From Okeania sp. SIO2C9 (GTDB lineage Bacteria > Cyanobacteriota > Cyanobacteriia > Cyanobacteriales > Microcoleaceae), in the NCBI RefSeq assembly GCF_010672455.1, contig NZ_JAAHGO010000088.1, forward strand, positions 1 to 34,273: a DNA stretch of 34,273 nt, read 5' to 3'. The position numbers and the translations under genes were made by a program. Positions within the stretch are counted from its first letter, which is position 1; every line of letters starts with the position of its first letter. The notes beneath the pieces were generated by a model, which made no database searches, was not told where the DNA came from, and saw nothing but the letters and a program-made list of their open reading frames with translations. Below, piece after piece: positions 8,676 through 16,944 of this stretch.

Positions 8676-9920
8676 CTAGATATTTTCACTCCAGACAAAA
8701 ATATCCCTACTATTATTATTATCTCCAACTACTAAATTAGTCGCAAAAGAATCAAAAGCGACAACTTCCCCGGAAGCAGAAATTGCCGGATTAAAAGAAG
8801 TCAAATTTCCTTCTAACTCCTGATAATTTACTGATATTTTAGTCGTGACACCATTGAGCAAATCCCGCACGAATATATCATTGGTACCATTTCTATCCCC
8901 AGGCACCAATAACGGGTCGAAAGAATCAAAAGCTACAAACTGACCATCGCCAGAAATCGTCGGTGCAAAGGAACTTCTACTGACTTGATTACCAAAAATA
9001 TTCACAGAGACGCGAGTCGTAATGCCATTTAGTACATCGCGCACAAATATATCTCTGACAGCATTTGTATCTCCCGGTATTAGATTAGTTGCCGTAGACT
9101 CAAAGGCGATAAAGCGACCGTCAGTAGAAATAGAGGGAGCGATTGAACTGAAATCTCCTTGGTTGCCTAAAGCATCTACTGAAATACTGCTGGTCATTCC
9201 AGTTAGGGTATCGTGCCAAAAAACATCTCTGGTATTATTGGTATCTCCTGCCACAATATTAGTCGCAAAAGAGTCAAAAGCGATAAAGCGACCATCAGCA
9301 GAAATAGTGGGGTTGAAAGAACTGAAATTTGCTCGATCGCCCAGAGAATTTTTAGATATTTGGGCAGTTATACCAGTTAGAGTGTCGTGTAGAAAAATAT
9401 CTCTGGCGTTGTTAATATCTCCCATAACTAGGTTGGTAGCATCAGACTCAAAGGCAATGAAGCGACCGTCGGCAGAAATAGTGGGGTTTATTGAGGCAGC
9501 ATTGCTTTGGTTGCCTAGAGAATCTACCGATATTCTTGTGGTTGTAAAAGTCAGGAGGTCTCTGAGAAAAATGTCTGTTGTATTATTGTTATCTCCTGGC
9601 ACTAAATTAGTGGCATTAGAAGCAAAGGTTACAAAGCGACCATCACCAGAAACAGAAGGATGAAAAGAATTGAGATTTCCGCCAGACCCAAAAGAGTTTA
9701 CCGAAACAATATCTGTAGTTTGAGTTTCTCTGTCTGTAATGAAAATATCTGTTTGGTTGTTGGTGTCTCCTATTACTAAGTTGTTGGCAGCAGATTCAAA
9801 AGCAATATAACGACCATCGGCAGAAATAGAGGGATTAATTGAAAAGTTATTTCCTTCATTGCCTTGAAAGTTTACAGATAGGCGATCAATGTTTGTTTGG
9901 GGAATAATGTTTGTAACCAT
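8676..9920 (-). CDS. seven-bladed TolB/PD40-like beta-propeller protein
   Basis: 414 residues, almost entirely seven repeats of about 57 residues. Each has the core SISADGRYIAFES, then NLVxGDTNNxxDIF, a D-x-x-T turn, and a strand of the SVNSxG type. The SxDGxxIAF motif and repeat length match PD40 (WD40-like/TolB) blades, and seven copies fit a closed propeller. Each blade also has an acidic GDxNNxxD loop that could bind calcium. There is no signal peptide or membrane span; the short N-terminus (about 25 residues) leads directly into blade one, so export, if any, would be by type I secretion. The last blade ends at the stop codon (DIFVWSENI). The gene reads toward the riboswitch/RTX locus on the same strand but is separated by a 394-bp insertion. 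Ligand unknown. Confidence 0.85.
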   Translation of the reverse strand: MVTNIIPQTNIDRLSVNFQGNEGNNFSINPSISADGRYIAFESAANNLVIGDTNNQTDIFITDRETQTTDIVSVNSFGSGGNLNSFHPSVSGDGRFVTFASNATNLVPGDNNNTTDIFLRDLLTFTTTRISVDSLGNQSNAASINPTISADGRFIAFESDATNLVMGDINNARDIFLHDTLTGITAQISKNSLGDRANFSSFNPTISADGRFIAFDSFATNIVAGDTNNTRDVFWHDTLTGMTSSISVDALGNQGDFSSIAPSISTDGRFIAFESTATNLIPGDTNAVRDIFVRDVLNGITTRVSVNIFGNQVSRSSFAPTISGDGQFVAFDSFDPLLVPGDRNGTNDIFVRDLLNGVTTKISVNYQELEGNLTSFNPAISASGEVVAFDSFATNLVVGDNNNSRDIFVWSENI

Positions 9921-10720
9921 GCTCAGGCGATAAAAGTCTATGTTATTGACTCAGTAATAATACATCCAAATTTGAGATTTTGTTTTCATCAGTTGGGTTT
10001 ATGACCAAAGTAGAGGTCAATTGGGAGAATATTTTAATGATATTTTAAATCGGAAACGGTCAGAATTTTTGCCAGTTATTGGGGTGGATGGTTATGATTA
10101 TATCTCTGAAATTTTGGTGAAATATCAACTTAAAATTACATTTTTTATTACTCTATCACAATTTATTTATTTTTCGGAGATGTCTAATATGAAGAATGTC
10201 AATGTTGAATTAGTTGTGAAAAAAAAAGAAATTCAACAATCACTACTACTTATACTGCTACTGCTACAACTATCACTCAAATCAACACAATTATTGATAT
10301 TATTAAAGTTATACACACTAGATGAAAAATTTCTTCTTGAAGATGAAGATGTGGTAGTTTGTGAGCTTAAAATCTTCTAAAAAATCTCTAATTCCTTTGA
10401 TTAACCCAGAGATTAAACGTTTTTTTTGTGACTTTTTTTCAGTAATTTTAAAGATGATTATGGGATATAAAAACCTTTTTGTGTTAAAAATTATATAGCT
10501 TAATTTTGCCTCTTTTATTTCTGATTTTTCTGTCTATTATTGATGTATTTATGAATCATGTTACTAAATAGTCTTTATAATATCACAAAAATTGCGAGGA
10601 TGGAACCGAAAATCCTTTGGTGCGCGATTTTTTTATGATCTTCACAAAATGAAAGTGTTGGTGTTTTCTACTGAGCAGGGTAAATAACAGCTTGACATAA
10701 TCTATGACTATCTAGTATAA
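9921..10720. other. spacer with a possible degraded coding remnant
   Basis: No gene can be defended. A TTG-initiated plus-strand frame at 10021-10380 starts in protein-like fashion (VIGVDGYDYISEILVKY) but then becomes a Leu/Ser run. A neighbouring frame across 10230-10310 is Thr/Ile-rich (TITTTYTATATTITQINTI). This could be a frameshifted relic or chance in low-complexity DNA. Confidence 0.3.
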
Positions 10721-10862
10721 TAGAGTTGTTGGGAAATAAAAATTGAACAATGCTCAAAAGCTTATTCTATAAAGTTTTCAGGATTATAGAGCTGAAAAAC
10801 GCTATAAACTATGACCAATAAGAGTTTTAGCCATTTTTTTAGCTTAATTCCCAACAACTCTA
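10721..10862. mobile_element. 142-bp MITE with TA-flanked 15-bp inverted repeats
   Basis: TAGAGTTGTTGGGAA at 10721-10735 and TTCCCAACAACTCTA at 10848-10862 are perfect inverted repeats. Ends of the form TA|GAGTTGT fit the TA target duplication of the IS630/Tc1-mariner group. No ORF is inside. A near-equal-length relative (141 bp, TAGAGTTGTCGCT ends) lies at 30344-30484. The right end is only 27 bp before the tnpB start codon. Confidence 0.7.
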
Positions 10863-10888
10863 ATATGTGATTATTTATATTTTATTTG

Positions 10889-12034
10889 ATGCTACTAGGA
10901 TTCAAAACTGAGTTACACCCCACAAACCAGCAAAAAACGTTACTGGCTAAACACGCTGGTGTAGCCCGTCATTCCTGGAACTGGGGATTATGGCTCACCA
11001 GAAACATATTGAATCACAATCAGCATAATCCTGATAGTAAACTTAAATTTCCCACATCTATCGACCTGCATAAACTTTTAGTAGCAATGGTCAAACCTAA
11101 AAACTATTGGTATTATGAAGTTTCTAAAACAGCCCCTCAATATGCCTTAAGACATTTATCATCAGCTTGGAAACGTTGCTTTACTAAAGTGTCTGGTCAA
11201 CCTAAATTTAAGAAAAAAGGTAGAGATGATAGTTTCACTTTGGATGGTTCAATATCAGTAGGTTTTGATCGGGTTAAATTACCTAGAATTGGATGGGTAA
11301 AAACTTATGAAATTTTGCCAGATAATGTTACTCCTAAATCTGTAACTATTAGCCGAAAAGCCGACCGTTGGTTTATTAGTTTCAAAATAGAGACAGCAGC
11401 CATAATTACCGAGAAATCAGTTGATGTGGTTGGTGTAGATTTAGGTGTAAAATCTCTAGCTACACTTTCAACTGGTGAGGTTTTTGTTGGTGCAAAATCT
11501 TACAAAAAGTTAGAGTCTAAACTATCACGACTGCAGTACCTAAACAGGCATAAAACTAAGTTTTCCAATAACTGGAAAAAAGCACAGCTAAAAATAGCGA
11601 GACTGCATACAAAGGTAGCTGACATCAGGAAAGATACATTGCATAAACTAACAACCTATTTGGCTAAAAACCACAGTCAAATAGTAATAGAAGACCTGAA
11701 TGTATCAGGAATGATGGCAAATCATAAGTTAGCTAAGGCTGTTGGGTCTATGGGTTTTTACGAGTTTCGTAGACAGTTAGAATACAAGTGTGAGTTATAT
11801 GGTTCAGAGTTAATCATCGTTGATAGATGGTTTCCTAGTTCTAAAACCTGCAGTAGGTGTGGAACTGTTAAAGAGTCTCTATTGTTATCAGAGCGTGTTT
11901 TTGAATGTGAAAACTGTGGTTTCGGTTGCGATCGAGACTTGAATGCAGCGTTAAATTTAGCGATGGCGGTCAGTTCGACCGTGACAGCCTGTGGACTGGA
12001 TAACGCCGACGTTGCCAGGTTGAGGCAGGAATAG
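10889..12034 (+). CDS. tnpB: TnpB, IS200/IS605-family RNA-guided nuclease (OrfB)
   Basis: 381 residues from the ATG at 10889; a TTG one codon earlier (10886) is possible. The N-terminal helix-turn-helix/wedge region is followed by a RuvC-like nuclease with all catalytic acids, numbered from the TTG start: D185 (VVGVDLGVKSLA), E269 (IVIEDLNVSGM) and D351 (DRDLNAALN). The zinc finger between the last two motifs has C322, C325, C341 and C344. Length and motifs indicate an intact protein. TnpB proteins use an RNA from the 3' end of their own element (omega-RNA) to cleave DNA next to a target motif; here that RNA would lie in about 11950-12160. No TnpA is nearby, so this is a TnpB-only element. 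The 142-bp MITE ends 27 bp upstream, and a GGGCAAGATGCCC palindrome lies about 100 bp downstream. Confidence 0.95.
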   Translation: MLLGFKTELHPTNQQKTLLAKHAGVARHSWNWGLWLTRNILNHNQHNPDSKLKFPTSIDLHKLLVAMVKPKNYWYYEVSKTAPQYALRHLSSAWKRCFTKVSGQPKFKKKGRDDSFTLDGSISVGFDRVKLPRIGWVKTYEILPDNVTPKSVTISRKADRWFISFKIETAAIITEKSVDVVGVDLGVKSLATLSTGEVFVGAKSYKKLESKLSRLQYLNRHKTKFSNNWKKAQLKIARLHTKVADIRKDTLHKLTTYLAKNHSQIVIEDLNVSGMMANHKLAKAVGSMGFYEFRRQLEYKCELYGSELIIVDRWFPSSKTCSRCGTVKESLLLSERVFECENCGFGCDRDLNAALNLAMAVSSTVTACGLDNADVARLRQE

Positions 12035-12174
12035 AACAGATAATTTATAGAAAATCATAGATTTTTGTAGATAATCGTAGGTTTCTAAGAACGGATACAT
12101 AGAAAGATTCGATGATGGGAAAATATCAGGAACGGGCAAGATGCCCATTCCACAAGGGTTATATAAGGCATAGC

Positions 12175-14400
12175 TTAAAGAAATTCACTGAAGTTGCCAA
12201 TATTGACATTATTAATATTACTGCCAGGATCTACATCAACAACTGGATCGACAGTAGTTTGAGAGAAGCCAAATTTTTGTACTTCTCGTACTGTGTAAGT
12301 ATTGGGAGGTAAATCCTCAAATGAGTAGAAACCAAATTCATCAGTTATAGTTGCAGGTTCCCCAATATCTAAGAGACTATTGTTATTCAAATCTAGATAC
12401 AAAGTGAAGTTATCTAAACCATTTTCTCCAGGGTCTAATATTCCATTTGCATTTCTATCATTAAATTTAATCCCATTAATTTGACCTCGGTTACTTACAT
12501 TGCCAATATTGACATCTGTAATGTTACTTCCTGGAGTTACATTGATAATTGGGTCGGGAGTAGTTTGGTCAAAATTGGGTGCTTGAGTTTCTCTAATTGT
12601 ATAAGTATCTGGGGGTAAATCTAGGAAAGAATATTCACCATTAATATCAGTAATAGTCGGAGGTTCTCCTTCATCCAAAAATCCATTTTGGTTGAGGTCT
12701 AAATATAAGGTAATGTCTGATAAACCTAATTCTCCTTCTTCAAATATTCCATTAGCATTAGTATCATTAAATTTGGTACCGCTAATTTGACCACGATTAT
12801 TTACATTCCCAATATTGACATTTGTGATGTTACTTCCTGGAGTTACATTCACAACAGGTTCGGGAGTAGTTGGAGCAAAACCTGGTGGAGAAATTTCTCT
12901 CAATATATAAGTATCTGGGGGTAAATCTAGGAAAGAAAATTCACCATTAACACCAGTAATAGTTGGAGGTTCTCCTTCATCTAAGAATCCATTTTGATTC
13001 AGGTCTAAATATAAGGTAATGTCTGATAAACCCAATTCTCCAGGGTCGAATATTCCATTAGTATTTGTATCATTAAATTTCGTGCCGCTAATTTGACCAC
13101 GGTTATTTACATTGCCAATATTAACTATTAGATTACTTCCCGGAGTGACATTTAAAATTGGGTCGGGAGTAGTTTGATCAAAATCTGGTGGGGAAACTTC
13201 TCGCAAAGTATAAGTATTAGGAGGTAAATCTAGGAAAGAATATTCACCATTAGCACCAGTAATAGTCGGAGGTTCTCCCTCATCTAAGAATCCATTTTGG
13301 TTGAGGTCTAAATATAAAGTAATATCTGATAAACCTAGTTCTCCAGAGTCTAATATTCCATTAGCGTTCGTATCATTAAATTTAGTACCGCTAATTTGAC
13401 CCCGATTATTTATATTTCCAATATTAACTATTAGATTACTTCCCGGAGTGACATTTAAAATTGGGTCGGGAGTAGTTTGATCAAAATCTGGTGGGGAAAC
13501 TTCTCGCAAAGTATAAGTATTAGGAGGTAAATCTAGGAAAGAATATTCACCATTAGCACCAGTAATAGTCGGAGGTTCTCCTTCATCCAAAAATCCATTT
13601 TGATTCAGGTCTAAATATAAGGTAATGTCTGATAAACCTAATTCTCCTTCTTCTAATATTCCATTAGCGTTCGTATCATTAAATTTAGTACCGCTAATTT
13701 GACCACGATTATTTACATTGCCAATATTGACATTTGTAATGTTACTTCCTGGAGTTACATCAATAATTGGGTCGGGAGTAGTTGAAGCAAAACCTGATGG
13801 AGAAACTTCTCTCAATATATAAGTATTAGGAGGTAAATCTAGGAAAGAATATTCACCATTAGCACCAGTAATAGTGGGAGGTTCTCCCTCATCCAAAAAT
13901 CCATTTTGATTGAGGTCTAAATATAAAGTAATATCTGATAAACCTAATTCTCCTTCTTCTAATATTCCATTAGTATTTGTATCATTAAATTTCGTGCCAC
14001 TAATTTGACCGCGGTTACTTACATTGCCAATATTACCAATATTAATATTTGTCAGATTACTACCCGGAGTTACATTGACAATTGGAGTAGGGGTAGTTTG
14101 ATTAAAACCTGGTTGCTGAATTTCTCTGATTGTATAAATATTAGGAGGTAGGTTATTAAATAGATATCCCCCAAAATTATTAGTAATATTGGCAGGTTCG
14201 TTGAAGTCTAGAAAACCGTTGTTATTAATATCTAAGTAGATGGTGAAATTAGATAATCCAAATTCGTTAGGGTCTAACCTACCATTAGCGTTAATGTCAT
14301 TGAATTTTATGCCATTGATATTACCTGTGGTACTAAATTGAGATGCTTCTATTTCTGTTACTCCCAATAATTCTTCTTTTTCTGCTATTAATGTCGCCAT
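12175..14400 (-). CDS. surface protein of seven SdrD-B-like repeats
   Basis: 741 residues. After about 27 N-terminal residues, seven repeats of 100-102 residues fill the protein. Each has the order INGxKFNDxNxNGxxDxGExGL, then TLYLDLNxNGFLDxGEP, then GxYSFLDLPPxTYxxREV, then TTPxPxxxVTPGSNxxNVNIGN. This is the SdrD B-like Ig fold found in bacterial surface adhesins. Every repeat has two DxNxNGxxDxGE EF-hand-type loops, so at least 14 possible calcium sites. Repeats 2-6 are nearly identical at DNA level (period 303-306 bp), indicating recent duplication or conversion; repeats 1 and 7 are divergent caps. No signal peptide, LPxTG or membrane anchor is present, so type I secretion is a guess. Convergent with tnpB. 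A role in adhesion or sheath structure is likely. Confidence 0.85.
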   Translation of the reverse strand: MATLIAEKEELLGVTEIEASQFSTTGNINGIKFNDINANGRLDPNEFGLSNFTIYLDINNNGFLDFNEPANITNNFGGYLFNNLPPNIYTIREIQQPGFNQTTPTPIVNVTPGSNLTNINIGNIGNVSNRGQISGTKFNDTNTNGILEEGELGLSDITLYLDLNQNGFLDEGEPPTITGANGEYSFLDLPPNTYILREVSPSGFASTTPDPIIDVTPGSNITNVNIGNVNNRGQISGTKFNDTNANGILEEGELGLSDITLYLDLNQNGFLDEGEPPTITGANGEYSFLDLPPNTYTLREVSPPDFDQTTPDPILNVTPGSNLIVNIGNINNRGQISGTKFNDTNANGILDSGELGLSDITLYLDLNQNGFLDEGEPPTITGANGEYSFLDLPPNTYTLREVSPPDFDQTTPDPILNVTPGSNLIVNIGNVNNRGQISGTKFNDTNTNGIFDPGELGLSDITLYLDLNQNGFLDEGEPPTITGVNGEFSFLDLPPDTYILREISPPGFAPTTPEPVVNVTPGSNITNVNIGNVNNRGQISGTKFNDTNANGIFEEGELGLSDITLYLDLNQNGFLDEGEPPTITDINGEYSFLDLPPDTYTIRETQAPNFDQTTPDPIINVTPGSNITDVNIGNVSNRGQINGIKFNDRNANGILDPGENGLDNFTLYLDLNNNSLLDIGEPATITDEFGFYSFEDLPPNTYTVREVQKFGFSQTTVDPVVDVDPGSNINNVNIGNFSEFL

Positions 14401-14591
14401 ATATAACTCCTTTTGCTATAGAGGGTATTTATATTCTTGAATGTTATTTTTCTGTGTAGTTAATCCTCTTGGTTTAAGAAAAAGATTTTTGTGTGCCAAA
14501 TTTAGTTCAAAATAATTCCATCTACAAGTCTCAATTCAAAATTCTGAACTATGTTGATAAATCCGGATATATAACTCAGTTTTATTACTGA

Positions 14592-14682
14592 TATAGCAGA
14601 AGGGAGAAAGAAGAAGGAAAAATCTTACTTTGTCTGAGTTTTAAGCTTTTGATCTGTCCTAACCTTTGCTTCGACTGCTATA
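14592..14682. mobile_element. TATAGCAG-family MITE, copy A
   Basis: It begins TATAGCAGAAGG, runs through a GAAGAAGG stretch, then AAATCTTACTTTGTCTGAG, TTTTAAGCTTTTGAT and TCCTAACCTTTGCTTCGA, and ends CTGCTATA. The ends are inverted repeats. Related copies lie at 22991-23095, 32083-32193 and 32263-32354. A fifth segment with the same ends but a different interior lies at 19322-19408. Confidence 0.65.
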
Positions 14683-14744
14683 CCTAAATAAACTTTGAAG
14701 AAAGTTGTAGGTGGTAGGTTAATAATTTTAAAAAGCCATGAGAA

Positions 14745-14855
14745 ATTTGTCATAATATCCTTAATATTTGTGGGTTAATCTATAGGATATTAAAACTTGA
14801 TGATTGAGATATGATTGTTGATTTTATAGAATCAAAAATATGTAATAATGTTCCG
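14745..14855. repeat. 111-bp direct repeat, left copy
   Basis: It matches 16806-16916 at constant offset 2061, with a few substitutions, mostly toward the right end. The pair brackets the 561-residue gene. The right part covers the end of a minus-strand frame with a stop at 14832 (RNIITYF then TGA), so the repeat may be the 3' flank of an older gene. Confidence 0.8.
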
Positions 14856-14942
14856 GGCTTTTTCAGGTAATCCTGCTACATCAATGGAATGATAAATGCT
14901 AGATATATCATGGATAGCCTCTTCTTTAATTACATATAATAA
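14832..14942 (-). pseudogene. possible C-terminal fragment of a decayed gene
   Basis: The minus strand reads a short open frame ending AIHDISSIYHSIDVAGLP, EKARNIITYF and TGA at 14832. It is closed upstream by a stop at about 14943. The right-hand direct repeat carries the same ending as RNIIPYF then TGA at 16893, showing that the last codons were duplicated with it. Family unknown. The protein-like composition and the repeated ending are the only support. Confidence 0.3.
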
Positions 14943-15109
14943 TTATGATATATAAATGGTGGATACCGATTAGAGAATTTGGCTTATTAGTAGCAAAATA
15001 ACCAGCAATTGGCATGATAGTGTTGTTTTTTGAAATTGGCATTTTGACTTGACCAAAATAATAATGGAACGTATAGTCTTTGTAAAATATATTCAGCAAA
15101 AAGCAAAAA

Positions 15110-16795
15110 ATGGGTAACACAACTGAAAATCTATCAATAGCCATAACACAAGATATAGGAAAAAGAATTGTTGATTGGGAATTACAAACATATATTACTC
15201 AGGGAGATGCAAAAGTAATGGAGAAACTAGCAAAAAACGGTTCTGAGTATATAGGCTACCTCACCGCAGCATCAGAAGGATATAAAGGTCTTTTTGTTGC
15301 TGATAGAGCAGAAAAGAGAATTTCTCATTTCATAAATGCAAGTAAAGAAGCTCTGCTTGTACCTGCCGCCTTAGCAATTAGTGAGAAATTAGGTAGTAGA
15401 GTGTTAATGCCAAATGCGGTTGCTTTTTTATACATAGAAGGATTGAAAAAAACTGGTGAATTTGTAACAGATTCAGATAAATGGCCTGATTTTTATAAAA
15501 ATGTTCTCAATAAAATTGCTAAGGCAATGCAAAATGATGTGAAAGAGACAGTAGCAGAGATAGCTCAAAGAGACTTGGTAGAGGGCGAAACATATATTGT
15601 TCGCACCGGTTTTGGCATTTTAACAATGACTAAAAAAGATGATAAGATTGACATTTATCGAATCAATTCAAAGGAAGGGTATAAAAAAGCCGTTACGTAT
15701 AGTGGTAATCATAAGGTAATAGCAGTAGATCAAGGGAAGTTGAAAGAATTTGGTTATTATAAGCCTAGTAGAAGTGAGTTATCTGAAATATATGCCGAAG
15801 AATTTAAGGAAGTGTTAGAAGGCTATAAAGATATGCCATTTGCGGAAACGGAATTCGTGCTACGTGGTGGTAGGAAATTTGCTCAAGAAAAATTAGATAA
15901 AGGCGAAAATTTTGATTTAAATGAGAAATTCAGCTTATATAAAAATGATGGTGAATTAATTGTAAAAGATATAACGCTAAAAAATATTTTACCAATATTA
16001 GATGTTGTAGTTGGTAAGAGAAATATAATCTCGGAATTTGACAAAAAAATTGCTGAATTTGCTGAAGTAAACACAGCCTTAGGCAGAGGTTTCGGCGAAC
16101 CAATGTTAGAGAAAAAAGAAATAATATATGATTTATCTTCGCCCAAGCTAGCAAAAATGGAAGGTGTTACCGTTAAATCTGATGAATATTCTCAAACAAC
16201 ATATATTGAAAATAAAGATGGTAGTGGCAAAGTAATTTTAAACGGCGAGGAGCTAACAGAACTTAATTACCAGAAAACTGTTGATACGCGAAGCCAAGGT
16301 GGAATAATGTACCATTCATATGATTTTGCAGCTAATTCTAGAGCTAGAGAAATATATGATGTTAATTATTCTCCAGAACACAATACAATAGTAATTTATG
16401 TAGGTGATTGGGACCTTGTGATAGAAAATTTCCACCAAGGAGATTTAGGCATTGAGCTAAAAGGAAGCCCTGTTGCAATACCAACTAGAGAAAACAAACA
16501 AAGCAAACTTCCTGAGCAGAATTTTATAGAATATGCTGATATTAAAAGGCAAGTTACAGAAATTGCAACTAATGCTAGTATTAGCGTTTCTGTGAGTAAT
16601 AATGACAAAATTATAAGTGCAATTGGCTTATTTGATACTGCCTCAATGCTTCTGGCTGCAACATTAGCTGGTGTTAGAACGAAATTTTTTGCTAATAATA
16701 AAGTAAATACTAATGCTATTGCAAAAACAGTAGTGCAAAACATTGAATTACAAGATTCAAGGCTAGAAGAAAAACCTAACAAAATAGCTATATAA
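15110..16795 (+). CDS. unrecognised 561-residue protein between direct repeats
   Basis: I do not recognise this protein. The N-terminal 150 residues are mostly amphipathic helix (for example IGKRIVDWELQTYITQGDAK and a KISEKL/AKAMQNDVKETVAEIA region). The middle (about 160-460) mixes strands and helices with several YxxxxD and KDGSGKV turns. A moderately hydrophobic segment (LFDTASMLLAATLAGV) lies near residue 507-522, before a basic, polar tail. There is no signal peptide, and no nuclease, kinase or protease motif was found. ATG at 15110 follows an A-rich stretch without a strong ribosome-binding site. It is the only long plus-strand gene between minus-strand neighbours, and 111-bp direct repeats lie 255 bp upstream and 11 bp after its stop. 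That suggests insertion or duplication brought it here. Function unknown; effector, toxin-like and phage-derived origins are all open. Confidence 0.75.
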   Translation: MGNTTENLSIAITQDIGKRIVDWELQTYITQGDAKVMEKLAKNGSEYIGYLTAASEGYKGLFVADRAEKRISHFINASKEALLVPAALAISEKLGSRVLMPNAVAFLYIEGLKKTGEFVTDSDKWPDFYKNVLNKIAKAMQNDVKETVAEIAQRDLVEGETYIVRTGFGILTMTKKDDKIDIYRINSKEGYKKAVTYSGNHKVIAVDQGKLKEFGYYKPSRSELSEIYAEEFKEVLEGYKDMPFAETEFVLRGGRKFAQEKLDKGENFDLNEKFSLYKNDGELIVKDITLKNILPILDVVVGKRNIISEFDKKIAEFAEVNTALGRGFGEPMLEKKEIIYDLSSPKLAKMEGVTVKSDEYSQTTYIENKDGSGKVILNGEELTELNYQKTVDTRSQGGIMYHSYDFAANSRAREIYDVNYSPEHNTIVIYVGDWDLVIENFHQGDLGIELKGSPVAIPTRENKQSKLPEQNFIEYADIKRQVTEIATNASISVSVSNNDKIISAIGLFDTASMLLAATLAGVRTKFFANNKVNTNAIAKTVVQNIELQDSRLEEKPNKIAI

Positions 16796-16805
16796 TTTAG
16801 TTAGT

Positions 16806-16916
16806 ATTTGTCATAATATCCTTGATATTTGTGGGTTAATCTATAGGATATTAAAATTTGATGATTGAGATATGATTGTTGATTTTATAGAATCAAAAAT
16901 ACGGAATAATATTCCG
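16806..16916. repeat. 111-bp direct repeat, right copy
   Basis: Second copy of 14745-14855. It ends in a palindrome-like TACGGAATAATATTCCGTA (16900-16918) that is imperfect in the left copy. It lies between the convergent 561-residue gene and the TPR protease gene, where the palindrome could also serve as a bidirectional terminator. Confidence 0.8.
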
Positions 16917-16944
16917 TACTAGTACTCCCTACTATATGTCTTGA

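Noticed and set aside
9022-9663. 213-residue plus-strand frame opposite the propeller gene
   Set aside because: Antisense shadow created by the repeated codons of the propeller blades.
10021-10380. 119-residue plus-strand gene starting with TTG
   Set aside because: Leu/Ser low-complexity half, no ribosome-binding site, and a competing frame of similar quality; at most a relic.
14926-15144. 72-residue minus-strand ORF opposite the 561-residue gene start
   Set aside because: AT-rich, ends in an Ile run and overlaps the start of a much better gene; no support beyond openness.
15883-16782. minus-strand frames opposite the 561-residue gene
   Set aside because: Shadows of a strongly coding plus-strand frame.
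16900-16918. phage or tRNA-type attachment site at the right direct repeat
   Set aside because: No integrase and no tRNA gene nearby; the repeat is better explained as a duplicated gene end.
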